From contig JAFS01000002.1 of NCBI GenBank assembly GCA_000526255.1, positions 372,001 through 436,000 on the forward strand: a stretch of 64,000 bases of DNA, in the 5' to 3' direction. Shown piece after piece: positions 1 through 8,881 of this stretch. Origin of the DNA: Verrucomicrobia bacterium LP2A. GTDB lineage: Bacteria > Verrucomicrobiota > Verrucomicrobiia > Methylacidiphilales > Methylacidiphilaceae. The notes under the pieces were generated by a model. It made no database searches. It worked only from the letters and a program-made list of their open reading frames with translations, and was not told the origin of the DNA. The position numbers and the translations under genes were made by a program. Each line of letters opens with the position of its first letter. The first letter of the stretch is position 1.

Positions 1-104
1 GCAAAATCGCGGGACGGCTCGGTAGCCTCCAAGGAGGACGCCGCTCCGACCGGGGGCAAGGCATCGCTCCCCGCAGGCCTCGGCCTCGTGTTCTTGGGTT
101 CCAT
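1..104 (-). CDS. actB: Probable N-terminus of ActB (alternative complex III), truncated by window edge
   Basis: An ATG at 104 opens a reading frame that runs off the left edge of the window; about 34 residues are visible, rich in Pro, Ala and Ser. A GGAGGGG ribosome-binding site lies just upstream of the ATG. The frame starts 25 nt downstream of the pentaheme cytochrome gene, which is ActA-like. In alternative complex III operons, actA is followed by actB, the molybdopterin-oxidoreductase-like/iron-sulfur subunit. The call rests on gene order only, because the visible residues carry no diagnostic motif. Confidence 0.45.
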   Translation of the reverse strand, partial: MEPKNTRPRPAGSDALPPVGAASSLEATEPSRDF

Positions 105-129
105 CAACTCATCCCCTCCTTCGCGCAAC

Positions 130-783
130 CTACCGGTGGCAGGCAGAGCAGTTGTCGGACGGCTGAATTTTCTCCTGCTCGACCAGACGCTTGCCCATCT
201 CGGCCTGCCGTTCCCCGCCCGGAGGCTCCCATCCCAGATCAAAAACCTTTTCCTGCGGCCGGACGAAATATTCCGGATTCCGATGACAATCCAAGCACCA
301 GCTCATGCTCAGAGGCGTCTTATGATAAACGGTCCTCATCAAGTTCACCTCCCCATGGCAACTGAAGCAGCTCACCCCACGGTTCACATGGGCGGAGTGG
401 TCGAAGTAGACGTAATCCGGCAATTGATAGACCCGAGTCCATCGCACCGGCTCCCCGGTCTCCCAGCTCTCGCGCAACGCGGCCAGCTTCGGGCTGTCGG
501 CTTTGACCATCCGGTGACAGGACATGCAGGTTTGGGTCGTCGGCACGTTGGAAAAACCGCTCTTTTCCACGAAGCTATGGCAGAAGCGGCAGTCGAGCCC
601 GAGACCCGTTACATGCAGGGAATGATCGAAGGGAATCGGCTGCTTGGGCATGTAGCCGACCCGCGTGTATTTCGGAGTGAAGTAGTAGGCGATCCCGGCG
701 ACCGTCAGGGCGGCGATGATGAGAATTCCAACGACGATCTTCCGGGGAAGCTCATTGGCCGCTTTCCCGAAGAGATTCGCCAT
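130..783 (-). CDS. actA: Pentaheme cytochrome c, ActA subunit of alternative complex III
   Basis: 217 residues. A single N-terminal membrane segment (about residues 14-33) is followed by a periplasmic domain with five CXXCH heme sites (CRFCH, CMSCH, CFSCH, CLDCH and a C-terminal CSACH). This length, one anchor and five hemes match the ActA subunit of alternative complex III, a quinol:electron-acceptor oxidoreductase in the cytoplasmic membrane that replaces the bc1 complex. The following frame is probably actB, so this is the first gene of the Act operon. The ATG at 783 places the membrane anchor at the extreme N-terminus as expected; no strong ribosome-binding site is visible. It could also belong to another membrane pentaheme family, but the gene order favours ActA. 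Confidence 0.8.
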   Translation of the reverse strand: MANLFGKAANELPRKIVVGILIIAALTVAGIAYYFTPKYTRVGYMPKQPIPFDHSLHVTGLGLDCRFCHSFVEKSGFSNVPTTQTCMSCHRMVKADSPKLAALRESWETGEPVRWTRVYQLPDYVYFDHSAHVNRGVSCFSCHGEVNLMRTVYHKTPLSMSWCLDCHRNPEYFVRPQEKVFDLGWEPPGGERQAEMGKRLVEQEKIQPSDNCSACHR

Positions 784-965
784 TCGTTACACCCCGACCC
801 CTGCGATTCTGCGAGAAAGACCCTCCCGTCCAGGAAGCTCCCGTCGCCTGGAACCTCCTCCCGCAATGAAAAACCGGCTAACACAGCGGCTTTCCAGCAA
901 CAAGCCTTTTGGCGGGGAAGATAGCGAAAACCCGAGCATGCTCGATGACATTTCCCTCTTTTCCG

Positions 966-1037
966 TGGCAGGGGAGAGAATCGAACTCTCGACCAAGGGC
1001 TTATGAAACCCCTGCTCTGCCGCTGAGCTACCCTGCC
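966..1037 (-). tRNA. tRNA-Met (CAT anticodon)
   Basis: Full cloverleaf on the minus strand: acceptor GGCAGGG/CCCTGCC, D arm GCTC/GAGC, anticodon stem GGGGT/GCCCT with loop TTCATAA, and T arm GAGAG/CTCTC with loop TTCGATT. The anticodon is CAT. Position 1 pairs with 72, so it is not the initiator form. An Ile tRNA with lysidine-modified CAT cannot be fully excluded by eye. No CCA is encoded. Confidence 0.93.
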
Positions 1038-1223
1038 GGAGGAATCTTGACGCAACCTCTACCGCCCACATTCCGCGGCGAGCGGAGATCTCTCCGGGCG
1101 CAACCGAATTACCGCTATTCTTTTTGGCGCCAGGGGAAGGTCAACACAAATTCCGGAATCCACGAGGAGGAGAAAGAACTTTGCCTTTGGCCGAATCCCT
1201 CTATACAATGGATCTCAGCTTAG

Positions 1224-1297
1224 CGGGCTGTGGCGCAGTCTGGTAGCGCGCTTGGTTCGGGACCAAGAGGTCCAGGGTTCAAATCCCTGCAGCCCGA
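1224..1297 (+). tRNA. tRNA-Pro (CGG anticodon)
   Basis: Cloverleaf with acceptor CGGGCTG/CAGCCCG, anticodon stem CTTGG/CCAAG with loop TTCGGGA (anticodon CGG), and T arm CAGGG/CCCTG with loop TTCAAAT. Discriminator base A at 1297. The next gene starts only 11 nt further on, so both may be on one transcript. Confidence 0.95.
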
Positions 1298-1308
1298 GTG
1301 GATCGTGC

Positions 1309-1998
1309 ATGGCTTCGACATCGTCAGCCACTCCGCTCGATTCTACCGGGTCGGCTGATGCCGAACCGGGGAAGAATGCGACGTCCAGCGGCGTCCGGTC
1401 GTCATGGGAGTTTTTTCCTGCTCTTACCGCGGCGAAGCTTCCCCACGGCTTTTCCCTTCGGACCGGCGGAATCAACCATCCTCCTCCGGTTCGCGACCTG
1501 GGCATCGATCCCGACCGCCTGATCGGAGCCGAGCAGCCCCACGGCAATGAGATCGCTTTCGTCGAAAACTCCTCGCCCCGATTTTACCCGGGCGTCGATG
1601 GCCTTCTCACCCAATGCCAAGGAGTGGCCCTCAAGATCCGCATCGCGGACTGCGCCGCCGTCTATCTCTTTGATCCGGAGATTCCGGCCCTCGGCCTCGT
1701 TCACTCCGGACGGAAGGGGAGTGAAGCAGGGATCGTCGCCAAGGCGATCGAAGGCTTTCGGAATCGCTGGGGCTCCCCGGCCGAACGCCTGACGCTCCAA
1801 ATCAGCCCTTGCATCCGTCCTCCCCACTACGAAGTCGATTTTGCGCGGCAGATTCGGGAGCAAGCTCTGGACATGGGAGTCCGCTCTCTGTTCGACTGTG
1901 GAACCTGCACGGCCTGCCACCTCGACCGCTATTTTTCCTATCGGGTGGAAAAGGGGAGGACCGGGAGAATGTGGGCGGTCGCCATGCTTCCGGTTTGA
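1309..1998 (+). CDS. pgeF: Laccase-domain (YfiH/PgeF-type) multicopper-like protein
   Basis: 229 residues of the YfiH/PgeF family, cytoplasmic purine-nucleoside phosphorylase/oxidoreductase-like enzymes, some of which act on peptidoglycan precursors. Family signatures visible: LPHGFSLR near residue 45, EQPHGNEI, the metal-ligand Cys in ADCAAVYLFD, a His in LVHSGRKGSE (usually HAGWRG, so divergent here), and the closing CHLDRYFSYR segment with GRMWAVAML. The ATG at 1309 is the only standard start in frame before the conserved core and lies 11 nt after tRNA-Pro, with no clear ribosome-binding site. The first 30 or so residues are low-complexity Ser/Thr/Ala and may be poorly conserved. Confidence 0.85.
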   Translation: MASTSSATPLDSTGSADAEPGKNATSSGVRSSWEFFPALTAAKLPHGFSLRTGGINHPPPVRDLGIDPDRLIGAEQPHGNEIAFVENSSPRFYPGVDGLLTQCQGVALKIRIADCAAVYLFDPEIPALGLVHSGRKGSEAGIVAKAIEGFRNRWGSPAERLTLQISPCIRPPHYEVDFARQIREQALDMGVRSLFDCGTCTACHLDRYFSYRVEKGRTGRMWAVAMLPV

Positions 1999-2064
1999 GC
2001 CTGCACCGAACGCCTCCCGGCGCGAGCGAGCAGCCTAAGAGGTCGCCATCGCAGCCTCGCCCGC

Positions 2065-2427
2065 TCAGAGGATGCCTTCGCGGCGCATGTCGGAAGCAAT
2101 CTGGTCCGCTTCCCGTTTTCGCTCGCCGTTCTTCTTGGCCTTCCAAGCCTCGTAGGATCTCCCGTCGGCCGCATTGGCGCCGCTCTGCACGATCTCCTCG
2201 ATCTCCCGATACGGGATGCTCACGGAGCCAGAGCCTTCCGAGAGCATCAGCTGGATGAAGGCTTCGGCCCCCTCGCCCGCACGGTTGAAGAGATAGCCCG
2301 TCAGGGTTCGTCCGCCGGAAAGGCGCAGGGTGACGTCTCCACGATAATGGAAGGCCATCTCGATCTGGTCCGCCAGCTTCCCGATCGCTGACGACCTGTC
2401 ACGGGAGCGGATCGAATGCTCTTCCAT
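2065..2427 (-). CDS. Small protein of unknown function downstream of hpnH
   Basis: 120 residues, no family recognised. It has no signal peptide or membrane segment; the middle part (residues 20-80) alternates in a beta-strand-like way (FHYRGDVTLRLSGGRTLTGY) and the C-terminal 35 residues are highly charged and probably helical. The Sm-like pattern of short strands is suggestive of an RNA-binding or small beta-barrel fold but this is only a guess. It begins 26 nt after the hpnH stop, with a GGGAGG-like ribosome-binding site, so it is probably co-transcribed with hpnH. Confidence 0.6.
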   Translation of the reverse strand: MEEHSIRSRDRSSAIGKLADQIEMAFHYRGDVTLRLSGGRTLTGYLFNRAGEGAEAFIQLMLSEGSGSVSIPYREIEEIVQSGANAADGRSYEAWKAKKNGERKREADQIASDMRREGIL

Positions 2428-2453
2428 CGTGTCGACCTCCCTGCTCCTGCTGC

Positions 2454-3539
2454 CTAGACGGCAACCGTTTCCTGCCGCTTCTCCGGGCGGCGTGGGGGCG
2501 TTTGGTCGATACCCGGCGACGGCGGGGATCCTCCATTGCCGAAGCTTGCACGAATCGTGCGGAGCAGCCCGGCAAAGGAACCGAAAGTATCGTTGACGGC
2601 ACTGGGCTCGTATCCGGAATGAACCATGCAATCGGCACAGTGGGGATTCCCGCTCCGCCAGCCATATTCTTCCCAGCGGGTCGTCTGCATGAGTTCCGGG
2701 AAGCTCTTTGCGTAACCTTCCTGGAGAAGGTAGCAAGGGCGCTGCCAGCCGAAAATGTTGTAGGTCGGGTTGCCCCAAGGCGTGCAATCGTACTCGATCT
2801 TTCCTTGAAGAAACTCGAGGAAGAGCGGGGAGAGATTGAACTTCCAACTCTTCTTTCGCTCTCGGAAGACCTCCCGGAAAAGTGCCCGCGTTTTCTCCCT
2901 CTTCAAGAAGTGTGCTTGGTCGGGAGCCTTCTCATAGCTGTAGCCCGGAGAGAACATGATCCCCTCGATCCCCAGCTTCATCGCTTCGTCGAACGACTTG
3001 CGAATCCGCTCGGGATCCGCGCCGTCGAAAAACGTCGAGTTGACCGTTACGCGAAAGCCGCGGCGAACCGCTTCCTGGATCCCGGCAACCGCCGTCTTGT
3101 AGACGCCGTCCCGGCAAACCGACTCGTCGTGATCTTCTTCGAGGCCGTCGAGATGGACGCTGAAGGTAAGATACTTCGACGGACGGAAGAGATCGATCTT
3201 CTTTTTCAGGAGAAGCGCATTGGTGCAGAGGTAGATATACTTCTTACGCGCAATCAGGCCTTCTACGATGCGATCGATCTCTTGATGAATCAAGGGCTCG
3301 CCCCCGGGGATGCTCACGATGGGAGCGCCGCATTCCTCCACAGCTGCCCAACACTGTTCCGGGGTCAGCCGTCGGTTCAGGATGTGATCGGGATATTGGA
3401 CCTTGCCGCAACCCGCGCAGGCGAGATTGCAGCGAAAGAGCGGCTCCAACATGAGGACCAGGGGATATCTCTTCCGGCCCGTGAGCCTCTGTTTAAGAAT
3501 GTAGGAAGAAACCGTCCAAATTTGCGAGAGCGGGACCAT
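2454..3539 (-). CDS. hpnH: Adenosyl-hopene transferase HpnH (radical SAM)
   Basis: 361 residues. The radical-SAM cluster motif CNLACAGCGK (CxxxCxxC) is at about residues 37-46, followed by IPGGEPL and, downstream, FSVHLDGLEEDHD, FSPGYSYEKAPDQ and a C-terminal SPIF-like region with NPHCADCMVHSGYEP. These match HpnH, which joins 5'-deoxyadenosyl radical to diploptene to make adenosylhopane, the first step of hopanoid side-chain elongation at the cytoplasmic membrane. The C-terminal 25 residues are a Pro/Arg-rich extension. It lies 54 nt downstream of tatA. Its presence implies that the organism makes extended hopanoids; the squalene-hopene cyclase is not in this window. Confidence 0.93.
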   Translation of the reverse strand: MVPLSQIWTVSSYILKQRLTGRKRYPLVLMLEPLFRCNLACAGCGKVQYPDHILNRRLTPEQCWAAVEECGAPIVSIPGGEPLIHQEIDRIVEGLIARKKYIYLCTNALLLKKKIDLFRPSKYLTFSVHLDGLEEDHDESVCRDGVYKTAVAGIQEAVRRGFRVTVNSTFFDGADPERIRKSFDEAMKLGIEGIMFSPGYSYEKAPDQAHFLKREKTRALFREVFRERKKSWKFNLSPLFLEFLQGKIEYDCTPWGNPTYNIFGWQRPCYLLQEGYAKSFPELMQTTRWEEYGWRSGNPHCADCMVHSGYEPSAVNDTFGSFAGLLRTIRASFGNGGSPPSPGIDQTPPRRPEKRQETVAV

Positions 3540-3593
3540 AAGGTTTCCAGGGTACGACGAGACGGCGGACTGTCAATCCTCGAAGCGTCGCGC

Positions 3594-3884
3594 TCAGGAG
3601 GATTTCTTTTCCTCTCGGGGGATCGGCCCGTTGGAGGTCGCTGCGGGCACCGAAGGCGCGGAAGAGGGCTGTGCTGTGACGGGGGAACTGCCGACCTCGG
3701 GTTCTCGCAAGGAATGGTGCATCTCCCGTTCGAAGTCCTCACGAGCCTTATGGAACTCGCCCAGGGCCTTGCCAACGCCTCGCGCCAACTCCGGAAGCTT
3801 CTTCGCGCCGAAGAGAAGGAAGACGACGACGAAGATCCAAAACCACTCCGAACCCGACGGCAACCCGAATGCCAACCAGAGCAT
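3594..3884 (-). CDS. tatA: Twin-arginine translocase subunit TatA
   Basis: 96 residues. An N-terminal membrane helix (about residues 10-25) is followed by the FGAKKLPELARGVGKALGEF amphipathic helix typical of TatA/TatE, then a charged helix and a low-complexity Ser/Pro/Ala tail. TatA forms the protein-conducting pore of the Tat pathway for folded, often cofactor-bearing, proteins. The FGAKKLPE motif favours TatA over TatB. The gene sits between ispG (100 nt upstream) and hpnH (54 nt downstream). tatB and tatC are not in the window. Confidence 0.9.
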   Translation of the reverse strand: MLWLAFGLPSGSEWFWIFVVVFLLFGAKKLPELARGVGKALGEFHKAREDFEREMHHSLREPEVGSSPVTAQPSSAPSVPAATSNGPIPREEKKSS

Positions 3885-3984
3885 ACCGGACTCTACGCTC
3901 TCCCCGGCACTTTGCCAACTCCGATCCGCCTTCCGTACAGGAGGGGCGCGGCTTTCCGGCGCCTTCCGGAAGAGGCGACGGGCA

Positions 3985-5745
3985 TCAAGCCGAAGGCGGC
4001 TCTACCCATTTCCCTTCCCCGGCAATGAGCGAGATCAAGGAATCGACCGCCCGCTCCTGCGGGATGTTGAACCGGACCGCCTTCTTTCCGACGTAGAGAT
4101 TGACCTTGCCCGGAGCCCCGCCGACGTACCCGAAGTCGGCATCGGCCATCTCCCCGGGACCGTTGACGATGCAGCCCATTACCGCAATCTTGACCCCTTT
4201 GAGGTGCCCGGTCGCCTTCCGGATCCGCGCCGTGGTTTCCTGCAAATCGAAGAGGGTCCTCCCGCACGAGGGGCAGGCCACGAAGTCGGCTTTGAAGCTC
4301 CGGTTGCCGGTTGCTTGCAGAATGTTGTAGGAAAGCTCGAGCGCCTTCTTCGGATCGGCTTCTCCCCGCAAGAGGACGGCGTCCCCAATGCCATCGCAGA
4401 GAAGGGCTCCCAGCTGGAGGGCGCTGTTGAGCAGAGACCGCAGTGGATCTCCCTCCTCGCGCGGGAGGAAGGTGTCCTTGAGCAGAATGGGGTGGCGCGC
4501 CGGGATCCGCGCGGCAAGCATCCGAAAGGCATAGAGCGGAGGATAAGGACAGCCATCCCGGACGGTGACCAATCGAGGAGCTCCGCTCTCCAATGCCGCC
4601 AGCTCTGCTGCATCCTCGGGATCGACCTCCTCGACAATGCCCGGCCGGTAGCCGAGCTCCGGGACAATTTCGGTTCCTGCGGATGCCTGCTCCAACGCGG
4701 CCAGATTCTCCTCGGGCACGGCGACGCGCACCGGCTCCCCTCCGCCGACCTTGGGATTCTGGTCCCAACGATGCGACTCCCGGCGCTGAAACGCAAACGG
4801 GTCGAATGGAGCCACGATCCCGTCCCTAGGTCGCGGAGCGGCCGCAAATTGCTCGACCAGCGATCGCAATGCCTTGGCCACGGGAATCTCCCGCACGCTA
4901 TCCTCTGTCAAGGAGACGCGAATCGTATCGCCGATTCCATCCGCCAAGAGGGCTCCGATACCCACAGCACTCTTGATCCTGCCGTCCTCCCCGTCTCCGG
5001 CCTCCGTCACTCCGAGGTGAACCGGATAGTTCCAATCGGGGCCAAGCTCTTGGAGAGTGGCCGCCAGTCGCCGATAGGCTGAGATCATGATGCGGGGATT
5101 GGAAGCCTTCATCGAGAAGACGATCCGGTGAAAGCCCGCCTTCCGGCAGATCCGTGCATACTCAAGCGCGCTCTCGACCATCCCCAGAGGGGTATCCCCG
5201 TACCGATTGAGAATGCGGTCCGAGAGGCTGCCATGATTGGTTCCAATCCGCAGGGCGATCCCCTGTCGCAGACAGACCTCCACGAGCGGAAGGAAGGAGT
5301 TCTCCAACTGCTCGACGGCGGACCGGTACTCGGCATCGGTATAGCTCCGAACCATGAACTTCTTCCGGTCCGCGTAGTTGCCGGGATTGATCCGAACCTT
5401 GTCCGCCCACTGTGCAGCCTCCATGGCCGCCTCAGGCTTGAAATGGATGTCCGCGACGAGCGGTGCCGGGCAGTTGCGCCTTCGAAGCTCCTCTCGAATG
5501 ACCCGAAGGTTTGCGGCATCCTTGACCGTGGGAGCTGTGATCCGCACAAGCTCGCAGCCGACCCCAACCAAGTCGAGAGCTTCCCGCACGCACGCTTCGG
5601 CATCCATGGTGTCGGAGGTCAGCATCGACTGGATGACGACGGGGAATCCACCCCCGATCGTGACCGGGCCGACGGACACCTCCCGCGAGCTGCGCTTGGT
5701 GTACCGGGAAGGGTCGGGAACGTAGGGGGAAGCAATGCGCGTCAT
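3985..5745 (-). CDS. ispG: 4-hydroxy-3-methylbut-2-enyl diphosphate synthase, large form (IspG/GcpE)
   Basis: 586 residues, far longer than the E. coli enzyme (about 370), matching the large plant/chlamydial form with an extra domain between the TIM barrel and the iron-sulfur domain. The N-terminal barrel shows GGGFPVVIQSM, LVADIHFKP, DKVRINPGN and RIGTNHGSLSDR. The C-terminal domain carries the [4Fe-4S] ligands in ACPSCGRTLFDLQ and MGCIVNGPGE. It catalyses the penultimate step of the MEP isoprenoid pathway. The ATG at 5745 begins 2 nt after the rseP stop, so translation is probably coupled. Earlier in-frame starts would overlap rseP heavily and are rejected. Confidence 0.95.
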   Translation of the reverse strand: MTRIASPYVPDPSRYTKRSSREVSVGPVTIGGGFPVVIQSMLTSDTMDAEACVREALDLVGVGCELVRITAPTVKDAANLRVIREELRRRNCPAPLVADIHFKPEAAMEAAQWADKVRINPGNYADRKKFMVRSYTDAEYRSAVEQLENSFLPLVEVCLRQGIALRIGTNHGSLSDRILNRYGDTPLGMVESALEYARICRKAGFHRIVFSMKASNPRIMISAYRRLAATLQELGPDWNYPVHLGVTEAGDGEDGRIKSAVGIGALLADGIGDTIRVSLTEDSVREIPVAKALRSLVEQFAAAPRPRDGIVAPFDPFAFQRRESHRWDQNPKVGGGEPVRVAVPEENLAALEQASAGTEIVPELGYRPGIVEEVDPEDAAELAALESGAPRLVTVRDGCPYPPLYAFRMLAARIPARHPILLKDTFLPREEGDPLRSLLNSALQLGALLCDGIGDAVLLRGEADPKKALELSYNILQATGNRSFKADFVACPSCGRTLFDLQETTARIRKATGHLKGVKIAVMGCIVNGPGEMADADFGYVGGAPGKVNLYVGKKAVRFNIPQERAVDSLISLIAGEGKWVEPPSA

Positions 5746-5747
5746 GG

Positions 5748-7181
5748 CTACTTGGTTTCCGAAGACGGTGTGGAATGGACCTTCCCCGGGAACTGCATTT
5801 CCTGTCCCTTCGGCCCCTTCCAAGGGAGATCCTGAACATCGAAAAAGGTCACGTAGAGGATGAAGCCGACGATCAGGGTTGCAAAGATCACTTGGAGCGC
5901 CTCTAGGAGGCGGACGCTGAGCGGCCTGCCACGTACCCATTCGGCAAGCGAAAGGAGAATGTGCCCGCCATCCAGAACGGGAATGGGCAGGAGGTTGAGG
6001 AGGGCCACGTTGACATTGAAGAGCACGCTAAACCAGAGAGCGAGCCTCCAGCCATACGGGCTCTGAAAAAGCAGGTAGTACAAGCGCATGATACCCACAG
6101 GACCCGAAAGATGCTGCGGCTTGATGTCCGAGCGGGGCGAAAGCATGGCCGTCACGGTACTGGTCATCGCCCGCACGCTGACGAGAATCTGCTCCAGGGG
6201 ATTCGGATGAACGATGCTCATCGTACCCGCTAAGTCCCACTGAATTCCGATCCTGGGGACAGTCTCCCCCGCCGGCACCTCGGGAACGATCTCGACCGCC
6301 TGGTTTCGGCCCGCTCGAGCAACTTCCAGGGAAAGCGGCTTGCCCGGGTGCTTCAGAACGTAGTCGTTGAGCGCGATTGGCGAGCGGAGGCGCTGACCAT
6401 CGACGGAGAGGATCTGATCGCCCGGCAGTAGCCCCGCTTCCGCGGCGGGACTCTTCGCGAAGACCCGAGCGATGGTCGGAGTCTCTTCGGGCAGGATCAA
6501 GATCTGTCGCAAGCCCTTGCGCTGGAGGAAGCCCCGTTCCTCCCGAACGGGGGCAACGGAGAATGTGAGCGTCTTCCCTTCGCGTTCCACCGTTATGGGG
6601 ATTTCGCTCTCTTCGCTTCGGACGATATTCCAGGTGATCGCCCTGTCATCCATCCCCTGAAAGCGGCGGACAGGATGCCCGTCCACTTGAAGAATCCGAT
6701 CGCCGGCCTGGAGCCCCGCCTTCTCCGCCGGCGAGTCGGGAAAGACATAGCCGATCGTCGTTGTCGCCTCGCTCTGACTGACCGGTCGACCGACCACCCA
6801 GACGATGAGGGAGAAGAGAATGGCCAGCACGATGTTGGCCGCCGGTCCCGCCAAGGCCACGAGAATCTTGTCCCACGGCTTGGCCGGCGGAAGAGGCTCG
6901 GTGCCTGGTGCCTGCTTTCCCTCGAGGAGTTCCGCTCCCGCCATCTGGGGGAGCGCCACGAATCCCCCCGCCGGGATCCAGCCCAAGGCGTAGGTTACTC
7001 CGGCAATCTCTTTCTCCCAAAGAGCCGTCCCAAACCAGATTTGAAAACGCTCCACGTAAAGCCCCCGCAGACGAGCAACGAGGAAGTGCCCCAATTCGTG
7101 GACGACGATCAAGACATTGAAGAGAAAGAGAACCTCGAGCAGGGTCCCCGCGAAACGCACGATCTCGCCGAACAGAACCAT
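5748..7181 (-). CDS. rseP: Site-2 intramembrane metalloprotease RseP
   Basis: About 477 residues. Zinc-binding VVHELGHFLVARL (HExxH) lies in the first membrane helix, with NLLPIPVLDGGHI (the LDG motif supplying the third ligand) near residue 410. Two PDZ domains sit between (FPDSPAEKAGLQAGDRIL and FAKSPAAEAGLLPGDQIL). This is the RseP/site-2 protease family, which cuts anti-sigma factors and signal peptides within the membrane. The start at 7181 (MVLFGEIV) lies 2 nt after the dxr stop; an in-frame ATG at 7211 would overlap dxr. Its tight linkage to dxr is common in bacteria. Confidence 0.93.
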   Translation of the reverse strand: MVLFGEIVRFAGTLLEVLFLFNVLIVVHELGHFLVARLRGLYVERFQIWFGTALWEKEIAGVTYALGWIPAGGFVALPQMAGAELLEGKQAPGTEPLPPAKPWDKILVALAGPAANIVLAILFSLIVWVVGRPVSQSEATTTIGYVFPDSPAEKAGLQAGDRILQVDGHPVRRFQGMDDRAITWNIVRSEESEIPITVEREGKTLTFSVAPVREERGFLQRKGLRQILILPEETPTIARVFAKSPAAEAGLLPGDQILSVDGQRLRSPIALNDYVLKHPGKPLSLEVARAGRNQAVEIVPEVPAGETVPRIGIQWDLAGTMSIVHPNPLEQILVSVRAMTSTVTAMLSPRSDIKPQHLSGPVGIMRLYYLLFQSPYGWRLALWFSVLFNVNVALLNLLPIPVLDGGHILLSLAEWVRGRPLSVRLLEALQVIFATLIVGFILYVTFFDVQDLPWKGPKGQEMQFPGKVHSTPSSETK

Positions 7182-7183
7182 GG

Positions 7184-8347
7184 TTAACGATAGCCCTTCT
7201 TGCGGATCCACTCAACTGCTGCAGTGCGCGCTTCCTGGTCGACCCGCTGCAAGACCTCCAGATCCTTTGCCTCGACCGGCTTCTGCGCGTCGATCACCGC
7301 TTCCACACATCGCGCGATCGCGGGAAATGGGATCCGCCTCTCCAGAAACGCAGCGACCGCCACCTCGTTGGCGGCGTTGAGCACGCAGGGTGCCGTCCCG
7401 CCCGCCTCTCCGGCCCGACGAGCCAGCCGGAGTGCCGGGAAGCGCTCCAGATCCGGCTCTTCGAAAGAGAGGCGGCCGACAGTCGCCAAATCCAGGAACC
7501 TCACCGGGCTCGGAAGGCGCTCCGGATAGGTGAAGGCATATTGGATCGGCAGGCACATGTCGGAATGGCTCAGCTGCGCGAGCTGGGAGCCGTCCACGAA
7601 CTCGACCAGCGAGTGAACGATGCTTTGCGGATGCACGACGACATCGATCACGGAAAAGGGCGCGGAAAAGAGCCAATGCGCCTCGATCATCTCCAGCGCC
7701 TTGTTGAACAGGGTCGCCGAATCGATGGTGATCTTCTTTCCCATCTTCCAGGTCGGATGAGCCAAGGCGTCTTCGACCGTGGCCGCCTCGATCCGGCGGG
7801 CGTCCCAGGTGCGAAAGGGCCCGCCCGAGGCGGTCAAGATGATCCGGCGCACCTGGGCGGCCGGAGCTCCCCCCAAGCATTGAAAGACCGCGTTGTGCTC
7901 GCTGTCGACGGGCAAGATCGCGATCTTCCGCGCCCGAGCCTCCGCCATAACAATCTCTCCGGCCATCACAAGGACTTCCTTGCTGGCCAAGGCCAAGCTC
8001 TTTCCGGTTCGAATCGCGGCCAGAGAGGGGCCGAGTCCCGCGGTCCCCACGATCGCCACGAGCACCATCTCCGCTTCCGTCTCGGCTACCATCTCGGATA
8101 GCCCGACCGCGCCGTGGTAGATCTTGGTCTTCGCGGGGAAGCCCTGGCGCCAGGTATCGCCTGCCGGCGGGCTATGGAGTCCGACTGCTCTGGGACGAAA
8201 CTCATCGGCTTGGGCCCGCAACTCGTCGAGCTGTCTTCCGGCGGCCAAGCCGACCACCTCGAGTCGTTCGGAGAGTTTCCGGACGACGCCGAGCGCGCTC
8301 TGCCCGATCGAGCCGGTCGAGCCGAGGATCAGGACGCGCTTTTTCAT
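7184..8347 (-). CDS. dxr: 1-deoxy-D-xylulose 5-phosphate reductoisomerase
   Basis: 387 residues, normal length. The N-terminal NADPH-binding motif [12 protein letters not shown], then [25 protein letters not shown] (catalytic Asp/Glu metal ligands), [27 protein letters not shown] and CLNAANE-type [10 protein letters not shown] are all present. It converts DXP to MEP, the committed step of the isoprenoid pathway. The ATG at 8347 overlaps the rplT stop by 4 nt (ATGA), giving translational coupling with ribosomal protein L20. Confidence 0.96.
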   Translation of the reverse strand: MKKRVLILGSTGSIGQSALGVVRKLSERLEVVGLAAGRQLDELRAQADEFRPRAVGLHSPPAGDTWRQGFPAKTKIYHGAVGLSEMVAETEAEMVLVAIVGTAGLGPSLAAIRTGKSLALASKEVLVMAGEIVMAEARARKIAILPVDSEHNAVFQCLGGAPAAQVRRIILTASGGPFRTWDARRIEAATVEDALAHPTWKMGKKITIDSATLFNKALEMIEAHWLFSAPFSVIDVVVHPQSIVHSLVEFVDGSQLAQLSHSDMCLPIQYAFTYPERLPSPVRFLDLATVGRLSFEEPDLERFPALRLARRAGEAGGTAPCVLNAANEVAVAAFLERRIPFPAIARCVEAVIDAQKPVEAKDLEVLQRVDQEARTAAVEWIRKKGYR

Positions 8348-8721
8348 GCCGCCGGGACGGCCGGCAGGCAAACTTTCTCTTTGGCGAGGGAAACGATACG
8401 GGAGAACTGCGCCGGGGAACGGACGGCGAGATCGGCCAACACCTTTCGATCGATGCCGATTCCCGCTTTGGTCAATCCTTCCCAAAAGCGGCTGTAGGTC
8501 ATCCCCTCTCCCCGAGCCGCCGCATTGATTCTAGCAATCCAGAGGCTGCGGAATTCTCGCTTTCGGGCCTTCCGATCCCGGTAGGACCAATACTTGGCTT
8601 TGAAAATCGCGTCTTTTGCGTACCGGTAGAGCTTGCTCCGCCTTCCGCGGAAGCCGCTCGCCTGGTCGATGACGCGCTTGCGTCGCTCGCGCGAAGCCGG
8701 CCCATTCGTTGCTCTTGCCAT
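8344..8721 (-). CDS. rplT: 50S ribosomal protein L20
   Basis: 125 residues, basic, starting [17 protein letters not shown] and containing AKGFRGRR-like [17 protein letters not shown] and the [10 protein letters not shown] segment of L20. It is an early 23S rRNA-binding assembly protein and, in many bacteria, the autoregulator of the infC-rpmI-rplT operon. The spacer to rpmI is long (160 nt). The stop overlaps the dxr start. Confidence 0.97.
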   Translation of the reverse strand: MARATNGPASRERRKRVIDQASGFRGRRSKLYRYAKDAIFKAKYWSYRDRKARKREFRSLWIARINAAARGEGMTYSRFWEGLTKAGIGIDRKVLADLAVRSPAQFSRIVSLAKEKVCLPAVPAA

Positions 8722-8881
8722 AATTCGTTCCTTTCTTTCGTGCCGCTTCCCTCATGCGAAGCGATAGCGGTGTCGCTCCGAGAAACCTGGGGATGTTGCC
8801 GGCTCCTTCCCGGAAAGTCAAAGAGGAAAGGATGGCATGCCGCAGCACCAGGAAGCGTTCCAGCCCGTCCGAGGACCCGTC
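8722..8881 (-). other. 160-nt spacer between rpmI and rplT, no gene seen
   Basis: Unusually long compared with the other joints in this gene train. No open frame with a plausible start and no obvious hairpin terminator was found. It could hold an L20-binding regulatory structure or an internal promoter, but nothing specific can be pointed to. Confidence 0.3.

Noticed and set aside
2502-4028. 508-residue open frame on the plus strand opposite hpnH and tatA
   Set aside because: Antisense to two clearly recognised genes; composition is the Arg/Gly/Pro-rich type expected from a shadow frame in high-GC DNA.
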